Assembly (NCBI RefSeq): GCF_022288725.1
Contig: NZ_JAKNTA010000002.1
Coordinates: forward strand, 177,968 to 241,967
Reading direction: 5' to 3'
DNA: 64,000 bases
Source of the DNA: Kitasatospora sp. A2-31
GTDB taxonomy: Bacteria; Actinomycetota; Actinomycetes; Streptomycetales; Streptomycetaceae
Both the position numbers and the translations under genes were made by a program. Below, piece after piece: positions 55,226-62,125 of this stretch (position 1 is the first letter of the stretch; each line of letters starts with the position of its first letter). The notes beneath the pieces were generated by a model, which worked only from the letters and a program-made list of their open reading frames with translations, was not told the DNA's origin and made no database searches.

Positions 55226-55375
55226 GTCGTCTGCCTCTCTGGTGTGTGGTTGTTCGGTGGACGGGTCGGGTGGACCTGTCCGCTGGGTGGGCTGAGGGGT
55301 GAGACCGGTGCGGGTCCCGGTGGGTGGGTCGTCCGGTCCGGTCCGGTCCGGTCTGGTTCGGTCCGGTCGGTCCGG

Positions 55376-55831
55376 TCAGTGCTGCCGGTGGCGGCGCGGA
55401 CGGCTGCCGCGCCAGCGCCACGTGGTCACCGTGGCGGCGATGGCCGCGGACACCGGGAGGTCGATCCGGAGCCGGGCCGGCCACGGGCTGTCCGCCAGGG
55501 TCGGTATCCGGGGGAGCCAGTGCGCGCCGGACCAGCCGGCCAGCAGTGCGAGGGCGGCGGCGATGATGCCGAACCCGGCGGCCAGCGCGACACGCGGCGG
55601 GCGGAGCGTCCAGGAGCGGTCCGGGCGGCGGAGCAGCCGGGCTCCGAGCAGGGTGGCGACCACGGCGGAGGTGCCGCCGATGGTGGTGACCGCTGCGATC
55701 ATCAGCTCGGACTGCCCGGTCGCGGCGCCGCCGATGCCGGCCATGACGGCGGGCATCGCGTAGGCGACCAGGACCTCGCGCCAGAGGACGAACGGCGGCG
55801 GCTCGGCGGGGGAGGCGGTCTTCCTCGGCAT
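55376..55831 (-). CDS. Small multi-span membrane protein
   Basis: A 151-residue protein with about four hydrophobic segments (AYAMPAVMAGIGGAATG, MIAAVTTIGGTSAVVATLLGA, VALAAGFGIIAAALALLAG, LPVSAAIAATVTTW) and a basic C-terminus. AAGGAG lies 6 bases before the ATG. Directly upstream are two TTAG-N4-CTAA sites. Function unknown; probably part of the MarR regulon with the NmrA gene. Confidence 0.7.
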   Translation of the reverse strand: MPRKTASPAEPPPFVLWREVLVAYAMPAVMAGIGGAATGQSELMIAAVTTIGGTSAVVATLLGARLLRRPDRSWTLRPPRVALAAGFGIIAAALALLAGWSGAHWLPRIPTLADSPWPARLRIDLPVSAAIAATVTTWRWRGSRPRRHRQH

Positions 55832-55854
55832 GGGTGACTCCTTCGGCAGTTTGA

Positions 55855-55888
55855 TTAGGTAGCTAACCATTGGTGATTAGTTGGCTAA
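55855..55888. promoter_or_regulatory. Paired MarR operator sites TTAG-N4-CTAA
   Basis: TTAGGTAGCTAA (55855-55866) and TTAGTTGGCTAA (55877-55888), 22 bp apart (two helical turns), 24-57 bases upstream of the membrane protein start. A related half-site occurs in the MarR gene upstream region (GGCTAATC, near 56587). Confidence 0.7.
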
Positions 55889-55979
55889 CTACATGGGCGT
55901 GGTGAAGGCGGGGCGGTCGAGCGGTCCGCCGGTGCGCTTGAGCGGCCTCGACGGCGGGTCGGGCGCGAGTTCGGCGGTG

Positions 55980-56040
55980 AGTCGGTGAGTCGGTCGGCCA
56001 GCCGGTCAGCCGGTCAGCCGGTCGGTCGGTCAGTCGGCGG
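55980..56040. repeat. Low-complexity GGTC(A/G)G repeat
   Basis: Short runs of AGCCGGTC/GGTCGGTC lie between the operator sites and the MarR stop. A similar GGTCCGGTCC run lies at 55331-55380. Probably slippage products. Confidence 0.6.
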
Positions 56041-56572
56041 TGAGGGCGGACATGCCCTCGACCAGTCGGGCCAGGAGGTCCAGGAACACCGTGCGCTCCT
56101 CGATGGTGAGGCCGCCGACCATGGCCTCCATGCGGGCGAAGTGCTCGGGGGCCAGCTCGCGCAGGCGCTCGGCGCCGGGTGCGGTGAGGACGACCACGTT
56201 TCCGCGGCCGTCCTCAGTGGACGGCCGCCGGGCGACCAGGCCCTCGCGTTCGAGCCCGTCGACCAGGCCCGTCACCGTCGCCCGCGACACGCCGAGGCTC
56301 GTCGCCAGCTGGGACGGCGACTTCTCGCCGCCGTGGTCCTCCAGGTCGGCCAGCAGTCGGTAGCGGCCGGTGGAGAGTCCGAAGCGGGCGAAGTGCGCCT
56401 CCCCGGCCTGTCCGAGCCGCGCGCCGGCCGCCATCAGCCGCGCCGCGACCAGGACGGCCTGCGGGTCGGCCGAGAGGCCGTACCGGTTGAGCTGGCGGCG
56501 GGCCTGGTCGAGCGTGGGCGCGCCGTGGTCGGCGCCCTGGGCGGAGTCGTGCGCGGGGTGGTGCCGGGTCAT
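56030..56572 (-). CDS. MarR-family transcriptional regulator
   Basis: A 180-residue regulator with the winged helix FGLSTGRYRLLADLEDHGGEKSPSQLATSLGVSRATVTGLVDGLEREGLVARRPSTEDGRGNVVVLTAPGAERL. The N-terminal 20 residues are flexible. Its likely targets are the membrane protein and NmrA genes downstream on the same strand, preceded by two matching palindromes, and itself. Ligand unknown. Confidence 0.9.
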   Translation of the reverse strand: MTRHHPAHDSAQGADHGAPTLDQARRQLNRYGLSADPQAVLVAARLMAAGARLGQAGEAHFARFGLSTGRYRLLADLEDHGGEKSPSQLATSLGVSRATVTGLVDGLEREGLVARRPSTEDGRGNVVVLTAPGAERLRELAPEHFARMEAMVGGLTIEERTVFLDLLARLVEGMSALTAD

Positions 56573-56631
56573 GAAAGTAGTATGGCGGCTAATCACTTCG
56601 CCCGTCAAGCGTGGCGAGCGCGGCTGCGGCC

Positions 56632-56662
56632 CGGCCCCGACGTCCGGCCGTCGTCGGGGCCG
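56632..56662 (-). terminator. Terminator of the FAD monooxygenase gene
   Basis: Perfect 11-bp arms CGGCCCCGACG (56632-56642) and CGTCGGGGCCG (56652-56662), 9-base loop, followed on the plus side by tandem GGGCGTC repeats. Confidence 0.7.
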
Positions 56663-56739
56663 GGCGTCGGGCGTCGGGCGTCGGGCCGGGGCCGGGCACC
56701 GGCGGTCGAAGGTGCGGACGGCGGTCGGCGTGCGGACGG

Positions 56740-57948
56740 TCAGTCCCGCCCGGTGCCGGCCGTGATGCGCGGCGGGGTCCAGTCGGCGTGGCGGAGGGCC
56801 GTGCGGACCATCGCGCCGGCTGGGGTCAGCCGGATCGCCGCGTTGCGGACGGCCACCGCGAGCGGATGCGCGAGCTGCTGTCCCATCCGGCCCGCCCGCC
56901 GGGCGTCGCGCGCCACCGCCTGGCTGCGCGGGCGCCGCTCGGCGTCGTACCGGTCGAGGGCGGCCTCGACGGTGGCTTCCGCCCCGACCGCGGCGGCCAG
57001 GGTGACCGCGTCCTCCAGGGCCTGGCATGCTCCCTGGCCGAGGTGTGGGGTCATCGCGTGCGCCGCGTCGCCGAGCAGGGCGATCCGGCCCGCCGTGAAG
57101 GAGGGCAGCGGAGTCGCCAGCTCGTTGACGTCGTGGTGCAGCACGGCCTCCGGGCGGGTCGCCGCCAGCAGTGCCGGGATCGGGTCGTGCCAGTCGGCGA
57201 AGCGCCGGCGCAGCTCGGCCAGCGGGTCCCGGTGGCGGACCCCCGCCGGGGCGTTGAGCACCGCGTGCCACTCGGCGCGCCCGTCCGGGAACGCGATGTG
57301 GCCGAACTCGGTGCCGTGCCCCCAGGTCAGCTCGAAGTCGGCGTCCAGCCCCTCGACCGGGTGGGCGGTGATCGCCCGGAGCACCGTCGAGCCGCTGTAC
57401 ACCGGTCCCGGGTGGTCCGGGAACAGCCGGCGGCGCAGGGCACTTCCGATCCCGTCGGCGCCCACCACCAGGTCCGCGTCGAGTGCGGCGCCGCCGTACT
57501 CGAGCCTGACCCGCGAGCCGTGTGAGGTGTCGACGGCCGTGACCTCCGTGCCGACGACCAGAGCCCCGGCGGGCAGCGCCGCGCGGAGGATCCGGTGCAG
57601 CGCGGCGCGCGGTATGCCGACGATCGGCGCGCCCAGCTCGCGTTCCAGCGCCGCGCCGTCCATCCGGGCCAGTCGCCGCCCGTCCGGCGTGCGGGTGCCG
57701 CCGCTGTACTGCCGGCGCGAGGCTGCCTCCACCGCCTCGCCCACGCCGAGCGCGGCCAGCGCCCGCAGCCCGTTGGCGGCCAGCGAGATGCCGGCCCCCG
57801 CGTCGTCGAGCTCCGGCCTGCGCTCGACCACGGTGACCTCCCACCCCGCCAGGCGCAGCCCGATCGCGGCGGCCAGCCCGCCGATTCCGCCCCCGACGAC
57901 GACCGCGGTCCCGTTGCCCTTGCCGTTGGTGCCGCTCGTGCCGCCCAT
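56740..57948 (-). CDS. FAD-dependent aromatic-ring-type monooxygenase
   Basis: A 402-residue group A flavoprotein monooxygenase. The FAD fold begins AVVVGGGIGGLAAAIGLRLAG, followed by VERRPELDDAGAGISLAANGL, the DG motif region LVVGADGIGSALRR and GDAAHAMTPHLGQGACQALEDA. Such enzymes hydroxylate phenolic or related rings with NAD(P)H and O2. ATG 57948 follows GGGAGG. It is divergent from a TetR regulator with paired operators in the 100-bp gap, so it is probably induced by its substrate. Confidence 0.92.
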   Translation of the reverse strand: MGGTSGTNGKGNGTAVVVGGGIGGLAAAIGLRLAGWEVTVVERRPELDDAGAGISLAANGLRALAALGVGEAVEAASRRQYSGGTRTPDGRRLARMDGAALERELGAPIVGIPRAALHRILRAALPAGALVVGTEVTAVDTSHGSRVRLEYGGAALDADLVVGADGIGSALRRRLFPDHPGPVYSGSTVLRAITAHPVEGLDADFELTWGHGTEFGHIAFPDGRAEWHAVLNAPAGVRHRDPLAELRRRFADWHDPIPALLAATRPEAVLHHDVNELATPLPSFTAGRIALLGDAAHAMTPHLGQGACQALEDAVTLAAAVGAEATVEAALDRYDAERRPRSQAVARDARRAGRMGQQLAHPLAVAVRNAAIRLTPAGAMVRTALRHADWTPPRITAGTGRD

Positions 57949-57993
57949 CACTGCCTCCCTCGCCTCGACGCGCCGACTCTTGCCGCGTCGGCC

Positions 57994-58041
57994 TTCTACA
58001 CCTGTAGAAGGACAGTACCCGGGCCTCCTACAGGTGTAGAA
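57994..58041. promoter_or_regulatory. Paired TetR operators
   Basis: TTCTACACCTGTAGAA (57994-58009) and TCCTACAGGTGTAGAA (58026-58041) both carry CTACA-N2-TGTAG, with centres 32 bp apart (three helical turns). They fill the gap between the divergent monooxygenase and TetR genes; the second nearly abuts the TetR start. Confidence 0.82.
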
Positions 58042-58048
58042 AGAGGGG

Positions 58049-58723
58049 GTGCGTGAAGCGGAGAACCGGAGATCGGATGTGACGGCCGGCGGCGAGGCGG
58101 GCGCGGACGGCGCGGGGCGCCCGGACCGCCGGACCGTCCTGGCCGATGCGGCGATCGGCGTACTGGCCGACGCGGGCATGCGCGGACTCACCCACCGGGC
58201 GGTCGACGCGGCGGCCGGGCTGCCCCTCGGCACCACCTCGGCGTACCTGCGCACCCGGCAGGCGCTGCTCACCGCGCTCGTCCGGCGGCTGGTCGAGCTG
58301 GATCAGGGCGAGCTGCAGGAGATGGGCGAGCAGGTGCCCGCCCTCCGGACGGTCGAGGAACTGGTCCACGGCATCGCGGCGCTGACCGAGCGTCGTCTCC
58401 TCGGTGAGGGGCGGCGGCGCTCCCTGGCGCGGTACGCCTGCGCCGTGGAGAGCGTGCGCGATCCGGAGCTGCGCGAGATCCTCGTCCCCCGGGAGAACGC
58501 CGGGCGGGCCGCCGTCCGCGCCTTCGTCGCCGCCCAGGGCGTGCCGGACCCCGAGGGGCGCACCCTCACCCTGCTGGCCTGCATCGACGGGTTGGTCTTC
58601 GACCGCCTGGTCTGCGGGGGCGGTGTCCGGCAGGACGAGATCGAAGGGCTGGTCGCCGCGGCCCTGCGCGGCCCGGACGGCGGCGCTCCGCAGCGGCCGG
58701 CCGCGGGACCTCCACGGCCGTGA
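58049..58723 (+). CDS. TetR-family transcriptional regulator
   Basis: A 224-residue regulator. The DNA-binding helices are RRTVLADAAIGVLADAGMRGLTHRAVDAAAGLPLGTTSAYLRTRQALLTALV, preceded by about 25 flexible residues. GTG 58049 lies 7 bases after the second operator, so repressor binding would also block its own transcription. The ligand-binding part (about 85-210) contains a TetR_C pattern ARYACAVESVRDPELREIL. Expected target: the divergent monooxygenase. Confidence 0.9.
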   Translation: MREAENRRSDVTAGGEAGADGAGRPDRRTVLADAAIGVLADAGMRGLTHRAVDAAAGLPLGTTSAYLRTRQALLTALVRRLVELDQGELQEMGEQVPALRTVEELVHGIAALTERRLLGEGRRRSLARYACAVESVRDPELREILVPRENAGRAAVRAFVAAQGVPDPEGRTLTLLACIDGLVFDRLVCGGGVRQDEIEGLVAAALRGPDGGAPQRPAAGPPRP

Positions 58724-58918
58724 GCCCTGCCGGGCCCGAGTGAACGGACGGGCTGCCGGCGCTCTCCTGCGCATCCCGCGATGCCATGGCGGAAAGCGGC
58801 GTACAGGCGGCGTGCAGTCACACTACTTCGTGTAGAGATTCACTTCCCGGACGGCCCCCGCGGCCCGTGTTAGCGTGCGGCTGCCAGCGTCTCCCTGTCG
58901 ACGAAGTGGGTCCTGAGC

Positions 58919-60550
58919 ATGCGTCACGAATTCTCCCGCCGAGGATTTCTCGGCACCGCCGGAATGGCGGCCGCGGGGATGTCCGCCGAGTCCGCGGGCC
59001 TGGGCGCCGGCGCGGGTTCGGCACGGGCAGAGCCGGCCGTCGTATCGGAGGGGCAGTACGTGTTCCCGGGTGATTCGCGCTACCAGACGCTCAGTCAGGG
59101 CTTCAACCAGCGGTGGTCCAGCACGCCCGACCACATCCGGCTGGTGGGCAACGAGGCCGACGCGGTGGCCGGGCTGGAGGCGGCGCTCGACAAGGGGTTG
59201 CGGCCGACCGTCCGGGCCGGCGGGCACTGCTACGAGGGCTTCGTCGACAACGACAACGGCGTCATCCTCGACCTCAGCACCATGCGCGGGGTCCGCGCCG
59301 CGACGGACAAGTACGGCGCGACCACCTACGCCGTGGACGGCGGCGCCACCAACTGGGACGTCTACACGACGCTCTTCCGCAGGTTCGGCGTGACCATCCC
59401 GGCCGGCTCCTGCTACTCGGTGGGCGCCGGCGGGCACGTCTGCGGCGGCGGGTACGGACTGCTCTCCCGGCGGCACGGGCTGACGGTGGACCACCTGGCG
59501 CAGGTCGACGTGGCGACCGTCCGCGGCGGCTGCGTCGAGGTCATGCGGGCCCACCACGACGACCCCGGCGGCTCGCCGGAGCACGACCTCTTCTGGGCGC
59601 ACACCGGCGGAGGCGGCGGGAACTTCGGCGTCGTGCTGCGTTACCACTTCCGCAAGGACATCCCCAAGCCCCCGCCGCGGGTCTGGCTGAGCAGCATCGC
59701 CTGGCCGTGGGCCGACCTGATCAAGGAGCCCGAGGACTTCCGCCGCCTGGTGGACAACTTCGCGTCCTTCTTCGCCCGGCACAGCAGCGCCTCGGAAACC
59801 GTCTACCGGGGACTGTTCGCCATTCTCAAGCTGACCCACCGCTCGAACGGGAACGTCGTCCTGGTCAGCCAGTGGGACCAGGACGACCCGGCGCCGCTGG
59901 AGGAGTTCCTGGCCGCCGTCGAGGCCGGGATGAGGACCCCCTCCACCGTCCAGACGTACAGTGCCGGCGGCCTGTTCCTGCCGTACCCGGACAAGAGCCG
60001 GCAGATGCCGTGGTTCCAGGCGACGATGACGCTCAACCCCTCGGGGGACAACCAGCGCGGCAAGTACAAGTCGGCCTACCACCGCACGCCGTTCACCAAG
60101 GCGCACGTCGACGCCTTCTGGTCGTGGCTGACCAAGGACGTGCCCGACGTCGACCTCACCCAGACGCTGGTCCAGATCGACTCGTACGGCTGCCGGATCA
60201 ACGCGCACGATCCCGCGGAGACGGCCGTCCCGCAGCGCGACTCGATCATGAAGCTGCAGTACCAGACGTACTGGACCGATCCGGCCGAGGACGCGGCCCA
60301 CCTCGCCTACCTCGCGGGCCTGTACCGGGATGTCTACCAGGCGACCGGCGGCATCCCGGAGATCGACACCGACACCGACGGCGCCTACGTCAACTACCCG
60401 GACGTCGACCTCGGCGTGGCCGGCCAGCCCCACCCGGCATACCAGTGGTTGTACTACAAGCAGAACTACAGTCGCCTGCAGTGCGTGAAGAAGACCTGGG
60501 ACGAGGCGAACGTCTTCCACCACGCCCAGTCGATCACCCTGCCGTCCTGA
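58919..60550 (+). CDS. Tat-exported berberine-bridge-type FAD oxidase
   Basis: A 543-residue protein. The Tat signal is SRRGFLGTAGMAAAGMSAESAGLGAGAG. The FAD_binding_4 domain has RAGGHCYEG with His103 (8-alpha-histidyl link) and VGAGGHVCGGGYGLLSRRHG with Cys175 (6-S-cysteinyl link), so FAD is probably bound through both residues. The BBE motif is at the C-terminus (YYKQNYSRLQCVKKTWDEANVFHHAQSI). Such enzymes oxidise sugars, alcohols or alkaloid-like compounds, releasing H2O2. No strong ribosome site before ATG 58919. Confidence 0.92.
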   Translation: MRHEFSRRGFLGTAGMAAAGMSAESAGLGAGAGSARAEPAVVSEGQYVFPGDSRYQTLSQGFNQRWSSTPDHIRLVGNEADAVAGLEAALDKGLRPTVRAGGHCYEGFVDNDNGVILDLSTMRGVRAATDKYGATTYAVDGGATNWDVYTTLFRRFGVTIPAGSCYSVGAGGHVCGGGYGLLSRRHGLTVDHLAQVDVATVRGGCVEVMRAHHDDPGGSPEHDLFWAHTGGGGGNFGVVLRYHFRKDIPKPPPRVWLSSIAWPWADLIKEPEDFRRLVDNFASFFARHSSASETVYRGLFAILKLTHRSNGNVVLVSQWDQDDPAPLEEFLAAVEAGMRTPSTVQTYSAGGLFLPYPDKSRQMPWFQATMTLNPSGDNQRGKYKSAYHRTPFTKAHVDAFWSWLTKDVPDVDLTQTLVQIDSYGCRINAHDPAETAVPQRDSIMKLQYQTYWTDPAEDAAHLAYLAGLYRDVYQATGGIPEIDTDTDGAYVNYPDVDLGVAGQPHPAYQWLYYKQNYSRLQCVKKTWDEANVFHHAQSITLPS

Positions 60551-60780
60551 CCGCACACGCAGTGGCGTGTCAACCATCCGGTAAACGGATGATATCGGGG
60601 CGAATGGGTGCGAGTAAAGGGGTCAGCATGGCGTGGCTGTCCTGAGCGCTGCGGCCCGGTCGGACCTCTTCGCGGCATCAGCGCAGGGTCGACCTGTCGT
60701 GAGCCGAGCTCGCAGGTGTGCGCACGTCTGTGAGGGTGTGCTCGGACTGATGCTGACTTTTGCTGACCTCAGCTGATGGT
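60551..60780. other. Intergenic region before the IS remnant
   Basis: No gene. Two small hairpins follow the oxidase stop: ACACGC/GCGTGT (60554-60570) and CATCCG/CGGATG (60575-60591), a likely terminator. TGCTGAC is repeated at 60752 and 60762. Confidence 0.55.
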
Positions 60781-60843
60781 TACTGAGATCTTCGTTTTGT
60801 TGTCGGTGGTGACAGGTAGTGATCCCTGCGGTATGCCGGTGGT

Positions 60844-61803
60844 ATGCGGTACGCGCAGGGTGGGGGCCTGACCGCTGAGCGGCGGGCGTTTCGTGAACAA
60901 GTGCGGCTGGAGGCCGGGGTCCGGTTCGAGGCGGGCGAGAAGACGTCGGTGATCGCCCGGGCTGCGGGTCAGCGAGCGGTCGGTGGAGCGTTGGCGGCGG
61001 GCCTGGCGTGAGGGCGGTGCGGATGCCCTGCGCTCGGCGGGTTCGGCGAGCGTGCCGAAGTTGTCGGCGGCCCAGTTCGCCGAGTTGGAAGTGGATTTGG
61101 GCAAGGGGCCGGCCGCCCATGGGTTCGAGGGCCAGCGCTGGACGCTGGTCCGGGTCCAGGCGGTGATCGGCCGACGGTACCGGATGCGACTGTCGATCGC
61201 GACCGTGTGGCGGTTGCTGAAGCGGCACGGCTGGTCCTGGCAGGCCCCGGCCCGCCGGGCAGTCGAGCGGGACGAGCGCGCCGTGGAGCTGTGGAAGCAG
61301 GTGGGGGTACCCCCGCTTGCGGGGGAGTGTGGCCGCGGGTAAAAGCACCGCGGCGGCGCTCGGGGCCTGGGTCGTCTTCGAGGACGAGGCCGGGTTCGCG
61401 ATGACGCCGCCGCGCGCCCGCACCTGGGGGCCGGCGTGGGCACACGCCCGTGGTCCGGGTCCGGGGACGTTCCCGGCGCCGGATCTCGGTGGCCGCGCTG
61501 TGCTGCTACAAGCCCGGCGAGCAGAGCAGGGTGATCTACCGGCCCTGCTTTCACGTGCCGCTCAAGGGAGCCCGCAAGAGCTTCGCCTGGACCCTTCCAA
61601 CTGCCCTCATATGCACCGGACCTCAATCCGGTCGAGGGTATCTGGTCACTCCTGCGTCGTGGCCCGACGGCGAACACCGCCTTCACCGATCCGGATCATC
61701 TCACCCGCACCCTCCGACGCGGACTGCGGCACATCCAACTTCGACCCGCCCTTATCGATGGCTGCCTGGCCGGCACCGGCCTGTCACTCACCCCACCGAC
61801 TCC
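60844..61803 (+). pseudogene. IS630-family transposase, frameshifted and internally deleted
   Basis: Pieces of one transposase occur in different frames. The start MRYAQGGGLTAERRAFREQVRLEAGVRFEAGEKTSVIAR (from 60844) shifts near 60955-60968 to LRVSERSVERWRRAWREGG...RHGWSWQAPARRAVERDERAVELWKQV. It is interrupted at 61303-61328 by a small palindromic insertion, continues as VWPRVKAP and WVVFEDEAG in other frames, then HTPVVRV...SVAALCCYKPGE (from about 61450). The DDE catalytic segment with the second Asp is missing between SFAW (about 61593) and YAPDLNPVEGIW (about 61606). The last part, to LAGTGL, is intact. The element is dead. Confidence 0.85.
61303..61328. mobile_element. 26-bp palindromic insertion in the transposase
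   Basis: GGGGG-TA-CCCCC overlaps CCCCCGC-TT-GCGGGGG. Removing 61303-61328 restores the reading KQV-WPRVK, so this is an inserted small palindromic repeat, possibly with a GT duplication. I recall similar GGGGGTACCCCCGC elements scattered in streptomycete genomes. Confidence 0.65.
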
Positions 61804-61819
61804 ACCCTGAGCCTCAGTA

Positions 61820-62125
61820 GTCTGAGCACACCGGTGACCGGAGCGATCCGTTCGGCACGATCACCGTTCAGGCCTCGTTTGTGGGGAGCTGCCAAGCCCT
61901 GCCATCCGACCTTCGACACTGCCCGGAGGGCCTCTCGGTGGGCAGTCGGTGGACGGACGCCTTTGGACGGTGCAACATGGGGTGGCACAGCTCGGCCTGC
62001 CGCACATGCTCTGATCAGGCAAAACGTCACTAGGCGGCATCGGGTGGCACCATGCAACATGATCCCTGATGGTCTCGTAATGCGTGGGTCTCTGGTTCAA
62101 ACTTCCGTACATCGGTATAGGGAAG
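61820..62125. other. Spacer region between the IS remnant and the CRISPR array
   Basis: No gene. Less GC-rich than the rest. Two short words occur twice in swapped order: TGCAACATG (61972, 62053) and GGGTGGCAC (61979, 62041). A GGTTCAAA word near 62094 does not belong to a foldable tRNA. Confidence 0.5.

Larger units (their letters stand above)
60781..61819 (+). mobile_element. Decayed IS630-type insertion sequence
   Basis: About 1.04 kb bounded by inverted ends. The left end starts TACTGAG (60781-60787) and the right end finishes CTCAGTA (61813-61819); inside, GTCGGTGG and GTGACAGG occur on the left and their complements on the right at matching distances. TA at both ends fits the IS630 target-site duplication. 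The transposase gene inside is broken in several places. Confidence 0.75.

Noticed and set aside
62040..62125. Possible tRNA because of GGTTCAAAC near 62094
   Set aside because: The flanking bases do not form a T stem, acceptor stem or anticodon arm.
61820..62125. CRISPR leader on the left side of the array
   Set aside because: Adjacent repeats are decayed and the repeat strand points the other way, so this is the trailer side.
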